The notes under the pieces: model-generated
The model's database searches: none
What the model saw: only the letters and a program-made list of their open reading frames with translations
What the model was told of the DNA's origin: nothing
Program-made: the position numbers and the translations under genes
In this document: piece by piece, positions 8,008-17,205 of the stretch
How the letters are laid out: each line of letters begins with the position of its first letter
How positions within the stretch are numbered: position 1 is the first letter of the stretch
Assembly: GCA_024279865.1 (NCBI GenBank)
Contig: JAJRRC010000036.1
Location: forward strand, 1 to 34,308
Reading direction: 5' to 3'
Source of the DNA: Planctomycetota bacterium
Lineage (GTDB): Bacteria > Planctomycetota > Phycisphaerae > Phycisphaerales > Phycisphaeraceae
Length of the DNA: 34,308 nucleotides

Positions 8008-8019
8008 AGCAGGCATCCA

Positions 8020-8988
8020 TTAAACCAATACACTCCGCAAAAATCGGGACGTGGCAATGGGGTCCGGATCGGCCAGAAGAGCGGAAATCTTCTGATGGTT
8101 TTGTGTCAAAATTTCATCGAATTGAATCAACCATTCAATGCTCTCCCCAATGCAGCCCGCGGCATCTTCGCGGTATGGATATTGATCCATGCTGAAGTAG
8201 CCATCATAACCACAACGGTCCAGCCAATAGAGCATTTCAATGTAACAAACCGTATGCACACTCCCCACGATCATGTCGTCATCCCAGGCAGCATGGTTGT
8301 CGTTGAAGTGCATATGCATCAATCGATTTCCCGCACGCTTGGCGAGTACAATCGACTCGCCCACCACTTCCCCTGCGTTAAAGGCGTGGCCGGTATCAAT
8401 GGTCACCCCCACATTGTCACAACCGGTTTCCTGAGCAAGTAGTAACGTGTCTGCCATGCGGGCAAGGTAACTATGGGTGCGGGGTTCTTTGGGCTTGTAT
8501 TCCAGTGCAAAACGCATTGCGGGATATTCCGTCGCCAGTGTTTGGATGGCCTCACAAAGCCACTCACGTTGCTTTTCATAATCTGCTGCGAGTAGATAGT
8601 CGTAGCCGTCTTGACCGGGCCAAATGTTTAGGAGATCACAATTCAAAACGCTTGCGGCTTCGCACATCGCGCGGGTGTCATCGATCGCTTTTTGGCGGAC
8701 CGTGGCATCCGTGCTGCTATAGCTGCCTTTCCAATAAAGACGGTCTGCAAACAGATCGGGGATGACTGATACACACTGCACGCCGTGGCCGTCAAGCACG
8801 TTGTGCATTTCCTTGGCATTTTCGGGGGTGACGTCCCAGGTTCCCACCAGTTCGATGCCTTGGACGTGTGGAATTTTCACCGCAGCGGCGAGCATCTCCT
8901 GGGTACTGGGATTGTCCTTATAGCTGCTACAAAATCGATCACAGGTATTGCCCAGATTGCCAAGGATGACGGAATATTTGCGTGTCAT
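8020..8988 (-). CDS. TIM-barrel sugar isomerase/epimerase (xylose isomerase-like)
   Basis: The 322-residue protein belongs to the xylose isomerase-like/AP endonuclease 2 TIM-barrel superfamily (PF01261). Metal-site motifs appear in order: Glu in ALEYKPKEPR, Asp/His in TIDTGHAF, His in MHMHFNDN, and Asp/Glu in SMDQYPYRED. These are the ligand positions of D-tagatose 3-epimerase-like and L-rhamnose-isomerase-like enzymes. AAAGG lies 8 nt before the ATG at 8988. It follows the GntR/LacI-type regulator gene by 15 nt on the same strand, so they form a likely operon. With a rhamnosidase divergent from that regulator, conversion of L-rhamnose or a related sugar is plausible, but the exact aldose/ketose pair is an inference. 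Confidence 0.8.
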   Translation of the reverse strand: MTRKYSVILGNLGNTCDRFCSSYKDNPSTQEMLAAAVKIPHVQGIELVGTWDVTPENAKEMHNVLDGHGVQCVSVIPDLFADRLYWKGSYSSTDATVRQKAIDDTRAMCEAASVLNCDLLNIWPGQDGYDYLLAADYEKQREWLCEAIQTLATEYPAMRFALEYKPKEPRTHSYLARMADTLLLAQETGCDNVGVTIDTGHAFNAGEVVGESIVLAKRAGNRLMHMHFNDNHAAWDDDMIVGSVHTVCYIEMLYWLDRCGYDGYFSMDQYPYREDAAGCIGESIEWLIQFDEILTQNHQKISALLADPDPIATSRFLRSVLV

Positions 8989-9003
8989 TGAAAAGCCTTT
9001 CGT

Positions 9004-10068
9004 TTAGTGTTTGGCAATGCTGTTGCCTCGCACTAGTTTGGGAGAAACCTTGTGTAATAGTTCAACAGGTTTGTTTTGCATCCACCGCACACAACTGTCT
9101 ATCGCGTAATTCACCTGCTTTTGTAGCTGTGGATCAATGCGGGTGAGCTTGGGATGGGTGATATTCACCTCTGTGCCCAACCCCAACGTCACCAGTGAAA
9201 TCTGCTTCGGCACACCCACGCCAAATTCACGCAACACTGCCGCCAACGCATTGGCGGTCTGGGTATCACTACAAACAATGGCTGTGCATAGCAAGCCTCC
9301 GACATGCAGATGTTCGCTGACCAGTTTCTCGACGCGATGCGCGATGGACTTGGCGGATTGAGGCAACAACCAGAGCCTTGCCTTGCCTGGCAAACAGCTT
9401 TCATAACCACTGATCATCTGCTGCACCACGGGCGAAGTTCGGTCACTCGCGAGAAAGGCAATTTCTTCATGGCCTTGCTCTTGTAACAATGTCGTGGCCA
9501 TTCGAGCCGCTGCGGCATCATCACAAAGCACCGAAGCAATCCCCATCGCTGAAAGGTCATAACCCACAAGCATCACCTGGGAATGACCCAAAATGGATGC
9601 CCCCAGCTCACGGTTACGAACATGGTGGCTCATCATGACCACGCCAGGCACATCATGCTGCTTGAGCATTCGAATCGCCTGATCCATCTCGCGTTTGTTG
9701 TCTCCAATTTTTAAGAGATTGCCAAACAACTTTTTCTTATGAACCCCCTGCGTCAATTGGTCAATAAAAGCTGTGTTCAGCGGGGCCTGACGAGCATCGA
9801 CAAACCCGTTGATCCGAGGCAACGCCAAGCGTTTTTCAATATCCAAAGGCACAAAAGTGCCCACCCGATCTCGCTTCAAAAGCAAACCTTCATCCACCAG
9901 CATTTGAATCGCCCCACGCGCGGTCATGTAGCTAATCCCCATTTTCTCAGCGAGCTTGCGTTCTGCGGGAATCTGTTCGCCTAGCTGAAGCTTGCCCTTG
10001 ACGAGCTGCTGGTACAACTTGGCGTAGAGTATTTCCTGCTTGGTTTGGGGGATTGGTTGACGCTTCAC
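9004..10068 (-). CDS. GntR-type HTH / LacI-type sensor transcriptional regulator
   Basis: The 354-residue protein joins an N-terminal winged helix of the GntR type (YAKLYQQLVKGKLQLGEQIP, AERKLAEKMGISYMTARGAI, LLLKRDRVGTFV) to a periplasmic-binding-protein-like effector domain of the LacI/GalR kind. The latter includes GVVMMSHHVRN, MLVGYDLSAMG, VLCDDAAAARMATTLLQEQGHEEIAFL and a final ISLVTLGLGTEVNITHPKLTRID. This architecture (AraR-like) is common in repressors of plant-polysaccharide genes. I chose the GTG at 10068 because AAAGGTGG lies upstream at a spacing of about 10; the longer frame to 10185 crosses the divergent promoter and operator. It probably represses itself with the isomerase gene and the divergent rhamnosidase pair. 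Confidence 0.87.
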   Translation of the reverse strand: MKRQPIPQTKQEILYAKLYQQLVKGKLQLGEQIPAERKLAEKMGISYMTARGAIQMLVDEGLLLKRDRVGTFVPLDIEKRLALPRINGFVDARQAPLNTAFIDQLTQGVHKKKLFGNLLKIGDNKREMDQAIRMLKQHDVPGVVMMSHHVRNRELGASILGHSQVMLVGYDLSAMGIASVLCDDAAAARMATTLLQEQGHEEIAFLASDRTSPVVQQMISGYESCLPGKARLWLLPQSAKSIAHRVEKLVSEHLHVGGLLCTAIVCSDTQTANALAAVLREFGVGVPKQISLVTLGLGTEVNITHPKLTRIDPQLQKQVNYAIDSCVRWMQNKPVELLHKVSPKLVRGNSIAKH

Positions 10069-10098
10069 TTGATTGGGGCCACCTTTTACTGCTATGAT
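10069..10098 (+). promoter_or_regulatory. Predicted promoter for the rhamnosidase operon
   Basis: TTGATT (10069-10074) and TATGAT (10093-10098) are separated by 18 nt and resemble a sigma-70 promoter directed towards the gene at 10162. The -10 overlaps the left arm of the inverted repeat at 10089-10114, as expected for repression. Confidence 0.45.
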
Positions 10099-10114
10099 AA
10101 AAATAGTATAGCAG
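10089..10114. promoter_or_regulatory. Inverted-repeat operator between divergent regulator and rhamnosidase genes
   Basis: CTGCTAT (10089-10095) and ATAGCAG (10108-10114) are perfect 7-bp arms around a 12-nt AT-rich spacer. The site overlaps a predicted -10 on the + strand, and the right part contains TATACT as a possible -10 on the - strand. It is the obvious candidate binding site for the GntR/LacI-type regulator encoded next to it. Confidence 0.55.
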
Positions 10115-10161
10115 GAAAACGCCCAAGGCAATCCCCTGCCCAAAAAAATTTGGAGAACACC

Positions 10162-12516
10162 ATGCACCGGGCCTTTAGACGCCAACCCTACCTAGGCAAG
10201 ATTCAATGGATTGCCCCAAAAAATGTCGAACAAAAACGGGCTTGTACGTTTCGCGCCCGGAAAATTGTTCCGCGAGAAGAGCTGGACCCTGAGGGTTTGT
10301 TCTATGTGGCAGCAGAAAGTTATTACGCCCTGTACATCAACGGCCACCGCGTGGGCCTGGGCCCTGCACGCGGCACCATGTCTTGCAACTTCATCGATAC
10401 CCTCGAAACACAGTCCTATCTCCAGCCCGGCAACAACCACATCGCCATCGAAATTTATTGCGATAACATCCCCAACTTTCGAACCGCCCCCGCCGAGCCT
10501 GCCCTGTTTGTCGCCAGTGGGAAACTCATTGCCGATGAAACATGGGAAGTCCAAACAGCCCGCGAATATCGCACCGAAGACGTGCCCAAATACACCCTGC
10601 AAATCGGGGTCATGGAATGGCGTGACCAAGCGTTGGTTCCTCAAGGTTGGCCCCTGCATCAGGATGATTCAAACTGGGAAACAGCCCAGATCATCACGTC
10701 CAATCGTCCCATTTATCAAAAAAGTCTCTATTTTCGTGATGTTTTACCACTTGAACTCAAAACGCTTTCACCCATTGCCATGCCTATTGTCAAAGCGTTG
10801 GACCCGTTGCCAAAAGATAACAATCTCGACGTGGCCATGCTCATGACCACTGAACCGCATCATCAGATCCAATGGGAACCTTCTGATCCATTGACGATTC
10901 TTCCGCCTGCGGATCATGATGGCATTGTGATTATTTTTGACATGGGACAGGAATTTATTGGGCATCTGGATTTTCAAATCGACGCACCAGCAGGAACCCT
11001 CATCGACGTGGGCTATCAGGAAGAAATTGAAAACGAGCGGCTCAAGCTGGCGGTTTCTCATTACCGATTTGCCGACCGTTATGTTGCGGCTGAAGGCCCT
11101 CAGCAAATTGGAAGTCCACTGCGATGGCGTGGCGGGCGGTATCTACAAATGGCTTTCCGTCAGTTTGACCGTCCGATCACCCTGGGGCATGTTCATATTC
11201 AGGACCACCGTTATCCCATTGAGGAGCTTGCAACTTTTCAGTGTGATGATCCTTTCTACAATGACCTTTGGGAGCGTTGTCAGGCCACGCTCAGCGCGTG
11301 CGCGACGGACACCATTATGGATTGTCCTTGGCGTGAGATGGCGTTTTGGGTCAATGATTTTGTATTGGTCAATCGTTATTGGTTGCAGTTGGTGGGCCGG
11401 CCGGACCTTGTTCGTCGCTGTATTGCACTGGCTTTGAGCCAGCGGGATCAAGCGACCGGGCTGATCCCGGGGGTTTGTCCTTATGATGGCCGCGAGTTCT
11501 TTTGCCTGTTTGCGACCAATTTGTTTTTGCCTGCGATTTTGAAGGACTATGTTCAGTACACAGGCGACACTGAATTTGCAGCCACGATTATTGATGAAAT
11601 GGTGGGCATCATTGGTCAATGTGAATCTTATGCAGATGAAACGGGTCTGCTTCGGCCGGCCAAAGACATGTGGAATTTTGTGGACTGGTCTTTTGAATTA
11701 GCAGGGCTCTCCTTGGGAGGCCGTAATAGTTGTATTGTGAATTGGTTTTATGTGCTGGCGCTCGATAGCCTTGCTGAGCTGTACACCTCTCTCAACGAGA
11801 CCAATCTCGCGGCAACCTTTGCAAACAAAGCTCGCATGGCAGCTCAAAAAATAGACCACTATTTCTGGGATGAATCTAAGCAGTGTTACCGGGAATGGAT
11901 CACCTCTGAATCTGAAGAAGCGTCCCCCCTCGCAGGGAAACTGACCCATGCTCTGGCGATCATCAGCGGCCACACTGCCCCCGCCAAACAACCCGCGGTC
12001 GAACAAGCTCTGCTGCGTGAAGACTTGCCGTTGCCCGAACTGTACATGATGCACTATCTCTTTGAAGCACTGGAAAAGCAGGGAGACATGAACGTTGTAC
12101 ACCAACTGATCCAACAACACTGGGGAAGCATCCTTGCCAGTGACTGCCCCACCATCTGGGAAGCCAACGTCTACCAACACGGCAAACAAAGAGCCGACGA
12201 CAACCACGGCAGTCTGTGTCATGCCTTTGCCATCGCACCGGCAAGTATGATGCAACAATTCGTCCTGGGCGTGATGCCTCTAGACCCAGGGTTTACACGT
12301 GTGGCCATCAATCCACAACTCGGCTCCTTCACACAAATCCAAGGCAGCATCCCCACGCCCCATGGGATGATTCATCTTGCATGCAAAAAAACAAAGGACC
12401 TCCAACAACTCACCCTAACCATTCCCAAGGGAATCTCGGCTATCATGCCAAACGGAACTTTGCTCGGGCAAGGTACACATCAACTAGAACAAACCACGCA
12501 TACGAGATCATCATGA
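10162..12516 (+). CDS. Alpha-L-rhamnosidase (GH78 family)
   Basis: GH78 enzymes release terminal alpha-L-rhamnose from polysaccharides and glycosides. The 784-residue protein has N-terminal beta-sandwich modules (AAESYYALYINGHRVGLGPARG; later IVIIFDMGQEFIGHLDFQI and WRGGRYLQMAF) followed by the (alpha/alpha)6 catalytic barrel. The barrel carries DTIMDCPWREMAFWVNDF, the equivalent of the family motif DCPxRDExxGWxGD, then DMWNFVDW and TIWEANVYQHGKQRADDNHG. A C-terminal beta domain has HAFAIAPASMMQQFVLGVMPLDPGF. I chose the ATG at 10162, with GGAG 6 nt upstream. No signal peptide is visible, so it likely acts in the cytoplasm on imported oligosaccharides. The catalytic loop is somewhat divergent, so specificity for rhamnose is probable rather than certain. 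It overlaps the next gene by 4 nt. Confidence 0.85.
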   Translation: MHRAFRRQPYLGKIQWIAPKNVEQKRACTFRARKIVPREELDPEGLFYVAAESYYALYINGHRVGLGPARGTMSCNFIDTLETQSYLQPGNNHIAIEIYCDNIPNFRTAPAEPALFVASGKLIADETWEVQTAREYRTEDVPKYTLQIGVMEWRDQALVPQGWPLHQDDSNWETAQIITSNRPIYQKSLYFRDVLPLELKTLSPIAMPIVKALDPLPKDNNLDVAMLMTTEPHHQIQWEPSDPLTILPPADHDGIVIIFDMGQEFIGHLDFQIDAPAGTLIDVGYQEEIENERLKLAVSHYRFADRYVAAEGPQQIGSPLRWRGGRYLQMAFRQFDRPITLGHVHIQDHRYPIEELATFQCDDPFYNDLWERCQATLSACATDTIMDCPWREMAFWVNDFVLVNRYWLQLVGRPDLVRRCIALALSQRDQATGLIPGVCPYDGREFFCLFATNLFLPAILKDYVQYTGDTEFAATIIDEMVGIIGQCESYADETGLLRPAKDMWNFVDWSFELAGLSLGGRNSCIVNWFYVLALDSLAELYTSLNETNLAATFANKARMAAQKIDHYFWDESKQCYREWITSESEEASPLAGKLTHALAIISGHTAPAKQPAVEQALLREDLPLPELYMMHYLFEALEKQGDMNVVHQLIQQHWGSILASDCPTIWEANVYQHGKQRADDNHGSLCHAFAIAPASMMQQFVLGVMPLDPGFTRVAINPQLGSFTQIQGSIPTPHGMIHLACKKTKDLQQLTLTIPKGISAIMPNGTLLGQGTHQLEQTTHTRSS

Positions 12517-13613
12517 CTACGCCAACTGACCCACTCTCTTTTGTCCAACCCTTCTGGTGGTCACACACCATCCAAGGCGAAAGTATTCTCCCCCTTGCCA
12601 ACAACGATCAACTTGCCTCTGAAGGCGGCAAGGCGGTTCTGGCCTTTGTCCCTGAACAGACACCTACGTTAAGCAGTTGTACCGGAGAACAGGACTATGA
12701 GGAGGGCTGCGACTTTCAGTGGAAACCCGGTAGCCGTGAGATTTATATCCCTGCCGATTCACGCATCACTGTACGAACGGAAGAAGATATCTACTGCCCT
12801 GCGAACTCACAGCCACATGGTGGATGCAGGGATCGTGACAACGACATTTTCTTCGGCCCCAAAGATGAATACCACAATTTACAATCAGCAGTAACCTACC
12901 GCTTTAACCCGGCCTCTGAAAACTGGACCGCCCCCGCAGGACTCACCCCCCAAGGAACCTTGCCTCGCCTAGCCAAACAACTTAAAACAAACGAGCCGAT
13001 CACCGTGGTCCTTCTCGGAGATAGTATCTCCCAAGGCGCCAATGCCAGCGGTTCATACAACGTTCCACCAAACATGCCTCCCTACGGAACCCTGCTTTGC
13101 AACGCGATGGGCCAACGGTTTGATCGCCCCATCAACCTGATCAATCTTTCCGTCGGCGGCAAAACCTCTGTCTGGGGACTTGAACAAGTCGACGAAGTCA
13201 TCAAACACCAGCCTGACCTAGTCATCCTTGCCTTCGGCATGAACGATGCCTCAGCCAAACGCACACCCAAAGAATTTCAAGAAACCACCCAGTCAATCAT
13301 CACTGCCATCAAAACTGACACCCCCACCACCGAGTTCATCCTCGTCGCATCCATGACAGCCAATTCCCAGTGGGTTCACTCCAACCCGCCGATGTACCAG
13401 CAATACCGTGATGTCTTAAAAGAACTACAAGCCCAAGGCATCGCACTTGCCGATGTCTACTGCCTTTGGGAAGAAATGGTACAACGAAAATCATTTCTGG
13501 CTCTCACCGGCAACGGTCTAAACCATCCCAATGACTTCGGCCATCGACTCTACGCCCAAGTTCTCTGGGCCACCCTGCTACACGCTGCGGGGCAGCCTCG
13601 CAATTGTCGTTAG
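12513..13613 (+). CDS. SGNH/GDSL-type esterase
   Basis: The 366-residue protein has an N-terminal beta-sandwich-like region of about 150 residues and a C-terminal SGNH hydrolase. Block I is VVLLGDSISQGA (nucleophile Ser), block II is NLSVGGKTS (Gly), block III is LAFGMNDAS (Asn), and block V is LNHPNDFGH (Asp/His). These are the four catalytic blocks of the family. Enzymes of this layout remove acetyl groups from plant or algal polysaccharides. The ATG at 12513 overlaps the rhamnosidase stop (ATGA), so the pair is translationally coupled and likely acts on the same substrate, for example acetylated rhamnose-containing oligosaccharides. No signal peptide is seen. Confidence 0.85.
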   Translation: MTTPTDPLSFVQPFWWSHTIQGESILPLANNDQLASEGGKAVLAFVPEQTPTLSSCTGEQDYEEGCDFQWKPGSREIYIPADSRITVRTEEDIYCPANSQPHGGCRDRDNDIFFGPKDEYHNLQSAVTYRFNPASENWTAPAGLTPQGTLPRLAKQLKTNEPITVVLLGDSISQGANASGSYNVPPNMPPYGTLLCNAMGQRFDRPINLINLSVGGKTSVWGLEQVDEVIKHQPDLVILAFGMNDASAKRTPKEFQETTQSIITAIKTDTPTTEFILVASMTANSQWVHSNPPMYQQYRDVLKELQAQGIALADVYCLWEEMVQRKSFLALTGNGLNHPNDFGHRLYAQVLWATLLHAAGQPRNCR

Positions 13614-13622
13614 AGCCTTGAC

Positions 13623-13640
13623 TGCCTCAAATGCGAGGCA
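13623..13640. terminator. Hairpin between convergent genes
   Basis: TGCCTC (13623-13628) and GAGGCA (13635-13640) form a 6-bp stem with a 6-nt loop, overlapping the stop codon of the minus-strand gene and 10 nt beyond the stop of the esterase. No T tract follows on either strand, so it may be only a weak or Rho-assisted bidirectional end. Confidence 0.3.
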
Positions 13641-14847
13641 ATGCCGGGTTGTCCACTGGCACGATGGCGGACCCTTCAATTTCAACAAGCCAGCCCGGAC
13701 GGCAAACCGGGGCAGTCACCACCACCATTGGTGCTTGACCAATAGATTGACGCATTTTCTGACGGATCAATTCACAATCTGAATCGTCTCGCAAATACAC
13801 AATCCAATGGGTCATATCTGCTGCGGTCGCTCCGGCTTGATTGAGCAATGCCTCAATATTTTCCAACGTTCGATCAAGCTGACGAGAGACATTGCCCTGG
13901 TGCATAATTTGGCCTTGCGCGTCAATACTCGCGGTGCCAGAGATAAGAATATGCTTGCGATCCTGATAGGCAATGGAGGTTGCTCGTTCAAAGGTCACGC
14001 CATAGGTATGCGTGGGGCTGAGATGGTCCGAGGCCTCAATAAACTGCACCTGTTCAGAACGAACCCCTTCAATGGCATAAGCGTCCATGACCACGCTCGC
14101 GTCCACTTCCACACTGGTCCCGTCGATGCCTGAGCTGGCGATGTAGTGCGTCTGGGTCGTTAAGCCACGTTGTGTGAATAACTCTCGCCTGGCATCGACG
14201 AGTCCTTTGTAATTGGTATCGATATCACGCACAAAAAACCAGGTACGCAGGACATGATCCCCAAGCGTCATCTCATGAGGTTTCATCATTGCTTCGTATG
14301 CAGCGAGGATGCCCTGGGTTTGGCCGTAAGAGTTTTGAGGTTCGCTACAGGTCATGCCCATGGTCCAGTGATGTGAGAGTTCCCCGCGTTTGAGGATTAA
14401 GGTTGGCCCTGTTTGGGATTTATCCAGCGGCCGATTCGGATCACAAAAGTGATACGCCCACATGGCAATTTTCGCGGGGCCGCCTGGGGATTGGCCCACC
14501 CAGGACTGAGCGCAAAGATCGTCTTTGGTTTTGGGGTTGGTCAGCGGGCAGGCCTCAAGCTCTGACGCTTGATTGACAGGATCGCTACAAAAAAAACGCC
14601 TCAGAATAGCGGTATTTGAAGCAATGCTCAAAGATGCCAAGGCATGTTGATAAGCTCGATCCAACCAATCCAATTGCACTTGCACCGGGGCGCCCTGTGT
14701 CGGCGTAGCCATCAGGTGCAATTCTTCAACGCCGCCCGTGCCACGAAAACGTGAAAATTGGATTTCCACCGGCAAATCGCCGCAGTCAATGCGACAAGCC
14801 TCCATCAAGGATCGAACCTCACTACAGGATGTGGACAGGGGCTTCAT
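13627..14847 (-). CDS. Rid (YjgF/YER057c/UK114)-family protein, chorismatase-like two-domain form
   Basis: The 406-residue protein ends with a clear Rid domain: KHILISGTASIDAQGQIMHQ, VSRQLDRTLENIEALLNQAGATAADM, WIVYLRDDSD, and APVCRPGWLVEIEGSAIV. The middle segment LRTWFFVRDIDTNYKGLVDARRELF, with IASSGIDGTSVEVDASVVMDAY, resembles the first Rid-like domain of FkbO/Hyg5/XanB2-type chorismatases. Rid proteins hydrolyse reactive enamines or imines, whereas chorismatases cleave chorismate. I cannot tell which activity applies. The ATG at 14847 follows GAGG at a spacing of 11; the TTG just before it is less likely. It is the last gene of the minus-strand operon with the PPC, DUF1501 and DUF1553 genes, starting 3 nt after the PPC stop codon, which is an unusual partner set. 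Confidence 0.75.
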   Translation of the reverse strand: MKPLSTSCSEVRSLMEACRIDCGDLPVEIQFSRFRGTGGVEELHLMATPTQGAPVQVQLDWLDRAYQHALASLSIASNTAILRRFFCSDPVNQASELEACPLTNPKTKDDLCAQSWVGQSPGGPAKIAMWAYHFCDPNRPLDKSQTGPTLILKRGELSHHWTMGMTCSEPQNSYGQTQGILAAYEAMMKPHEMTLGDHVLRTWFFVRDIDTNYKGLVDARRELFTQRGLTTQTHYIASSGIDGTSVEVDASVVMDAYAIEGVRSEQVQFIEASDHLSPTHTYGVTFERATSIAYQDRKHILISGTASIDAQGQIMHQGNVSRQLDRTLENIEALLNQAGATAADMTHWIVYLRDDSDCELIRQKMRQSIGQAPMVVVTAPVCRPGWLVEIEGSAIVPVDNPALPRI

Positions 14848-14850
14848 CAA

Positions 14851-17205
14851 CTATTTTTCCTCAATCAAAAATGAAATGGCGGGTAAAACCCCAAGTTCTC
14901 TGCGTCGTGTTTGTGTCTTTCCTTTTTTATCTTTCCAGGAAACTTCTGCGGAGACTTCAAACACAAGGTTGTTTGCCAAGCCCACCTTGGCGTCCTCTGA
15001 ATCGGTCTTCAACTGAAAACTCACCCCAGCCTTATCGAATGCCACCTGATGCAGTGCCACTCCTTTGACCTTGTTTTTTAGCTTTAATCGAAGTTTTTTG
15101 AAATGAGCTGGGATCGCTACTTTGACGCGAACTTTGGCGGTCTTCCCCATTGGGATTCGAACGGGTTGTTCTCCGATAATTTTGGCAAGGGGTGCTGAAC
15201 GGGCTCCGCCGTTAACCAAAACCAATAATTCCTGCGCTGGCATCAGGTGTCGCCAAAGAAATGCCTGCATCACATTGTCAATAGGCTTGGCCTGATGCGT
15301 CACCGTTTTGCCATCGATGGTGGCATGGCCTTGGATCTGTAGCGAGATCAATTCCTTCGGCCGCCGATTGGGAGCCCCAAGTGTCAACTGAATCTGATCA
15401 TGGCCTGCGGGAATCACGCCGCCATCAAGTTGTAAGCCGTGATCTTCCCCTGCAATCTTCAGCGTCACTGCGCCTTTACAACCATCCTTGCGACGCACAT
15501 AAACCGTCATCGGCACACAACGCCCCGTCGGCACGGTCACACTTGAAGGCCCCACCAACAGCTCAAAGTCCGGCCGCAGCATACTGATTCTCAAACGATA
15601 CGCATAGGCTTCGCCCCCATGCCCTGTCGTATCGGAAACTTGAATGCCATACGTGCCATCCTTGGGAAGCGTAGCCCGCACATAAGAATCCGCATGATGC
15701 GTCAAAATACCCATGTCTCGATGCAAAAAGCCTTTCTTATCCACCGAATCATCGTTCAGTGCCACGACCTTGCCCGAGGCATCGACGATTCGCAACAGTG
15801 AATCCACCGGCGAACGCAGCCGACGTGCAATCACCTCAGCCACCACTTCATCGCCAGCAAGACCCTCAATCCGATACACATCAATATCGCCCGCACGCCT
15901 GATGCGACCATTCATCACCACCGGCAAAACCACCGGCTGTCCTTGGGCATAACGATCATTGGGCTCTCGCTCAGTATATTCACTTAACGTATCCGTCGCG
16001 TACAAAACTCGATTCGAATCACGCAGGTCATGGCTCAAAAACGTTCGTCCCAATCCATTCACATCGCCATGAAGAACCACCTGCTGCGTGGGCAAATTCC
16101 ACCCCCCCACCGTCGCAATGGTATCACTGCCAGCAGGCCCGCCCAATGGAAACAAATGGGTGATAAACGGGAACTCGCCAATTGAAATGCGGTACACAAA
16201 ATCCTTACGGCCGCGATAGATCGAGTCTCGTATTTCCAGTTGATAAATGCCGTCGGCAGGAACCTTGTAAAACAAAACCGGGTCCGGATTAAACTGATAA
16301 TCATCGACAAAGGCCAGTTCTTTGCCTTTGGCGTCGTACAGCCCAAGGGTCGCCTGAAACCACCCGGGAACGGCATCGGCTAGAAATGGGATCAAATGTC
16401 TCGCATGGGTTTCAAAGACCAATTGCTGGCCAGCGGTCGCATGAAATTTGAAGCGATCCACATCGCCCGGAAAAACCTGGCCGTTGATGACCAACGGCAA
16501 ATCATAAGGTTCATTCTTGGGCAACGGGTCCCAGGAGATGGGATCATTGCTCTCAATTTCTCGAACTTCGGGCAATTGGCCGACCTGAAAAACCATCGGC
16601 CCGGTCATGCCTTGCTTGCCGTAAAGACGCAACTCCCTGTCACCTGTTGCAGCGGCAGGGTCAATGGTAATTTCAATCAAAACGCTTTCTGCAATCTGGG
16701 CGTTGCGTTGTTGTTTCCTGCGATCTAACAATAAATTACGAATGGCCGCCAACTCACGCAATGATTTATTTTCCCAATCATTGAGCAATGGATGACGTGG
16801 TAATTGAACAGGCTTGGCCTTTTTGTCTTTTGGAGCTTCAGGTTTTTTCTTGCCTTTACGCCAAGGCGGGTTGCCTTTGGCTTTGCCTTGATCCACCAAT
16901 TCAGCCCAGCATTTTTCGCTGTACTGGAGCATTTTTCGTTTAAGTTCATCGCGTTGTTCTTTGTCGAGGTTCTGGAACGGTCGGTAATGTTCAACAACCG
17001 TGGCTTTGATGCCTTGGCCGCAAATGCGAACTTGTTTCATGCCTCGCAAGAACTGCCCGCCCACAAGAATTTTGAACGTGGTCCCCCGTTGTCCACCAGC
17101 AGGATAGAGATAACCAATGTGCGGCGTGCGTTTGACTCCCTGTCCCCACGCCAGTGAAGTCAAAAGAGTCATCATAATCAAGATGGCGGGATAGGATTTT
17201 CTCAT
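14851..17205 (-). CDS. Exported protein with pre-peptidase C-terminal (PPC)-like domains
   Basis: The 784-residue protein starts with a signal peptide (MRKSYPAILIMMTLLTSLAWGQ). Next come an IPT/TIG-like segment (GYLYPAGGQRGTTFKILVGGQFL) and a Lys-rich region (about residues 110-140, GKKKPEAPKDKKAKP). At least two PPC-type beta domains follow, recognised by EIESNDP with GDVDRFKFHATAGQQLVFE and by EREPNDRYAQGQP with GDIDVYRIEGLAGDEVVAE. The C-terminal part is beta-rich with no known catalytic motif. Such proteins are abundant in Planctomycetota next to DUF1501 and DUF1553 genes and probably act at the cell surface or periplasm; their role is not established. The start overlaps the DUF1501 stop by 4 nt, so translation is coupled. 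Confidence 0.8.
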   Translation of the reverse strand: MRKSYPAILIMMTLLTSLAWGQGVKRTPHIGYLYPAGGQRGTTFKILVGGQFLRGMKQVRICGQGIKATVVEHYRPFQNLDKEQRDELKRKMLQYSEKCWAELVDQGKAKGNPPWRKGKKKPEAPKDKKAKPVQLPRHPLLNDWENKSLRELAAIRNLLLDRRKQQRNAQIAESVLIEITIDPAAATGDRELRLYGKQGMTGPMVFQVGQLPEVREIESNDPISWDPLPKNEPYDLPLVINGQVFPGDVDRFKFHATAGQQLVFETHARHLIPFLADAVPGWFQATLGLYDAKGKELAFVDDYQFNPDPVLFYKVPADGIYQLEIRDSIYRGRKDFVYRISIGEFPFITHLFPLGGPAGSDTIATVGGWNLPTQQVVLHGDVNGLGRTFLSHDLRDSNRVLYATDTLSEYTEREPNDRYAQGQPVVLPVVMNGRIRRAGDIDVYRIEGLAGDEVVAEVIARRLRSPVDSLLRIVDASGKVVALNDDSVDKKGFLHRDMGILTHHADSYVRATLPKDGTYGIQVSDTTGHGGEAYAYRLRISMLRPDFELLVGPSSVTVPTGRCVPMTVYVRRKDGCKGAVTLKIAGEDHGLQLDGGVIPAGHDQIQLTLGAPNRRPKELISLQIQGHATIDGKTVTHQAKPIDNVMQAFLWRHLMPAQELLVLVNGGARSAPLAKIIGEQPVRIPMGKTAKVRVKVAIPAHFKKLRLKLKNKVKGVALHQVAFDKAGVSFQLKTDSEDAKVGLANNLVFEVSAEVSWKDKKGKTQTRRRELGVLPAISFLIEEK

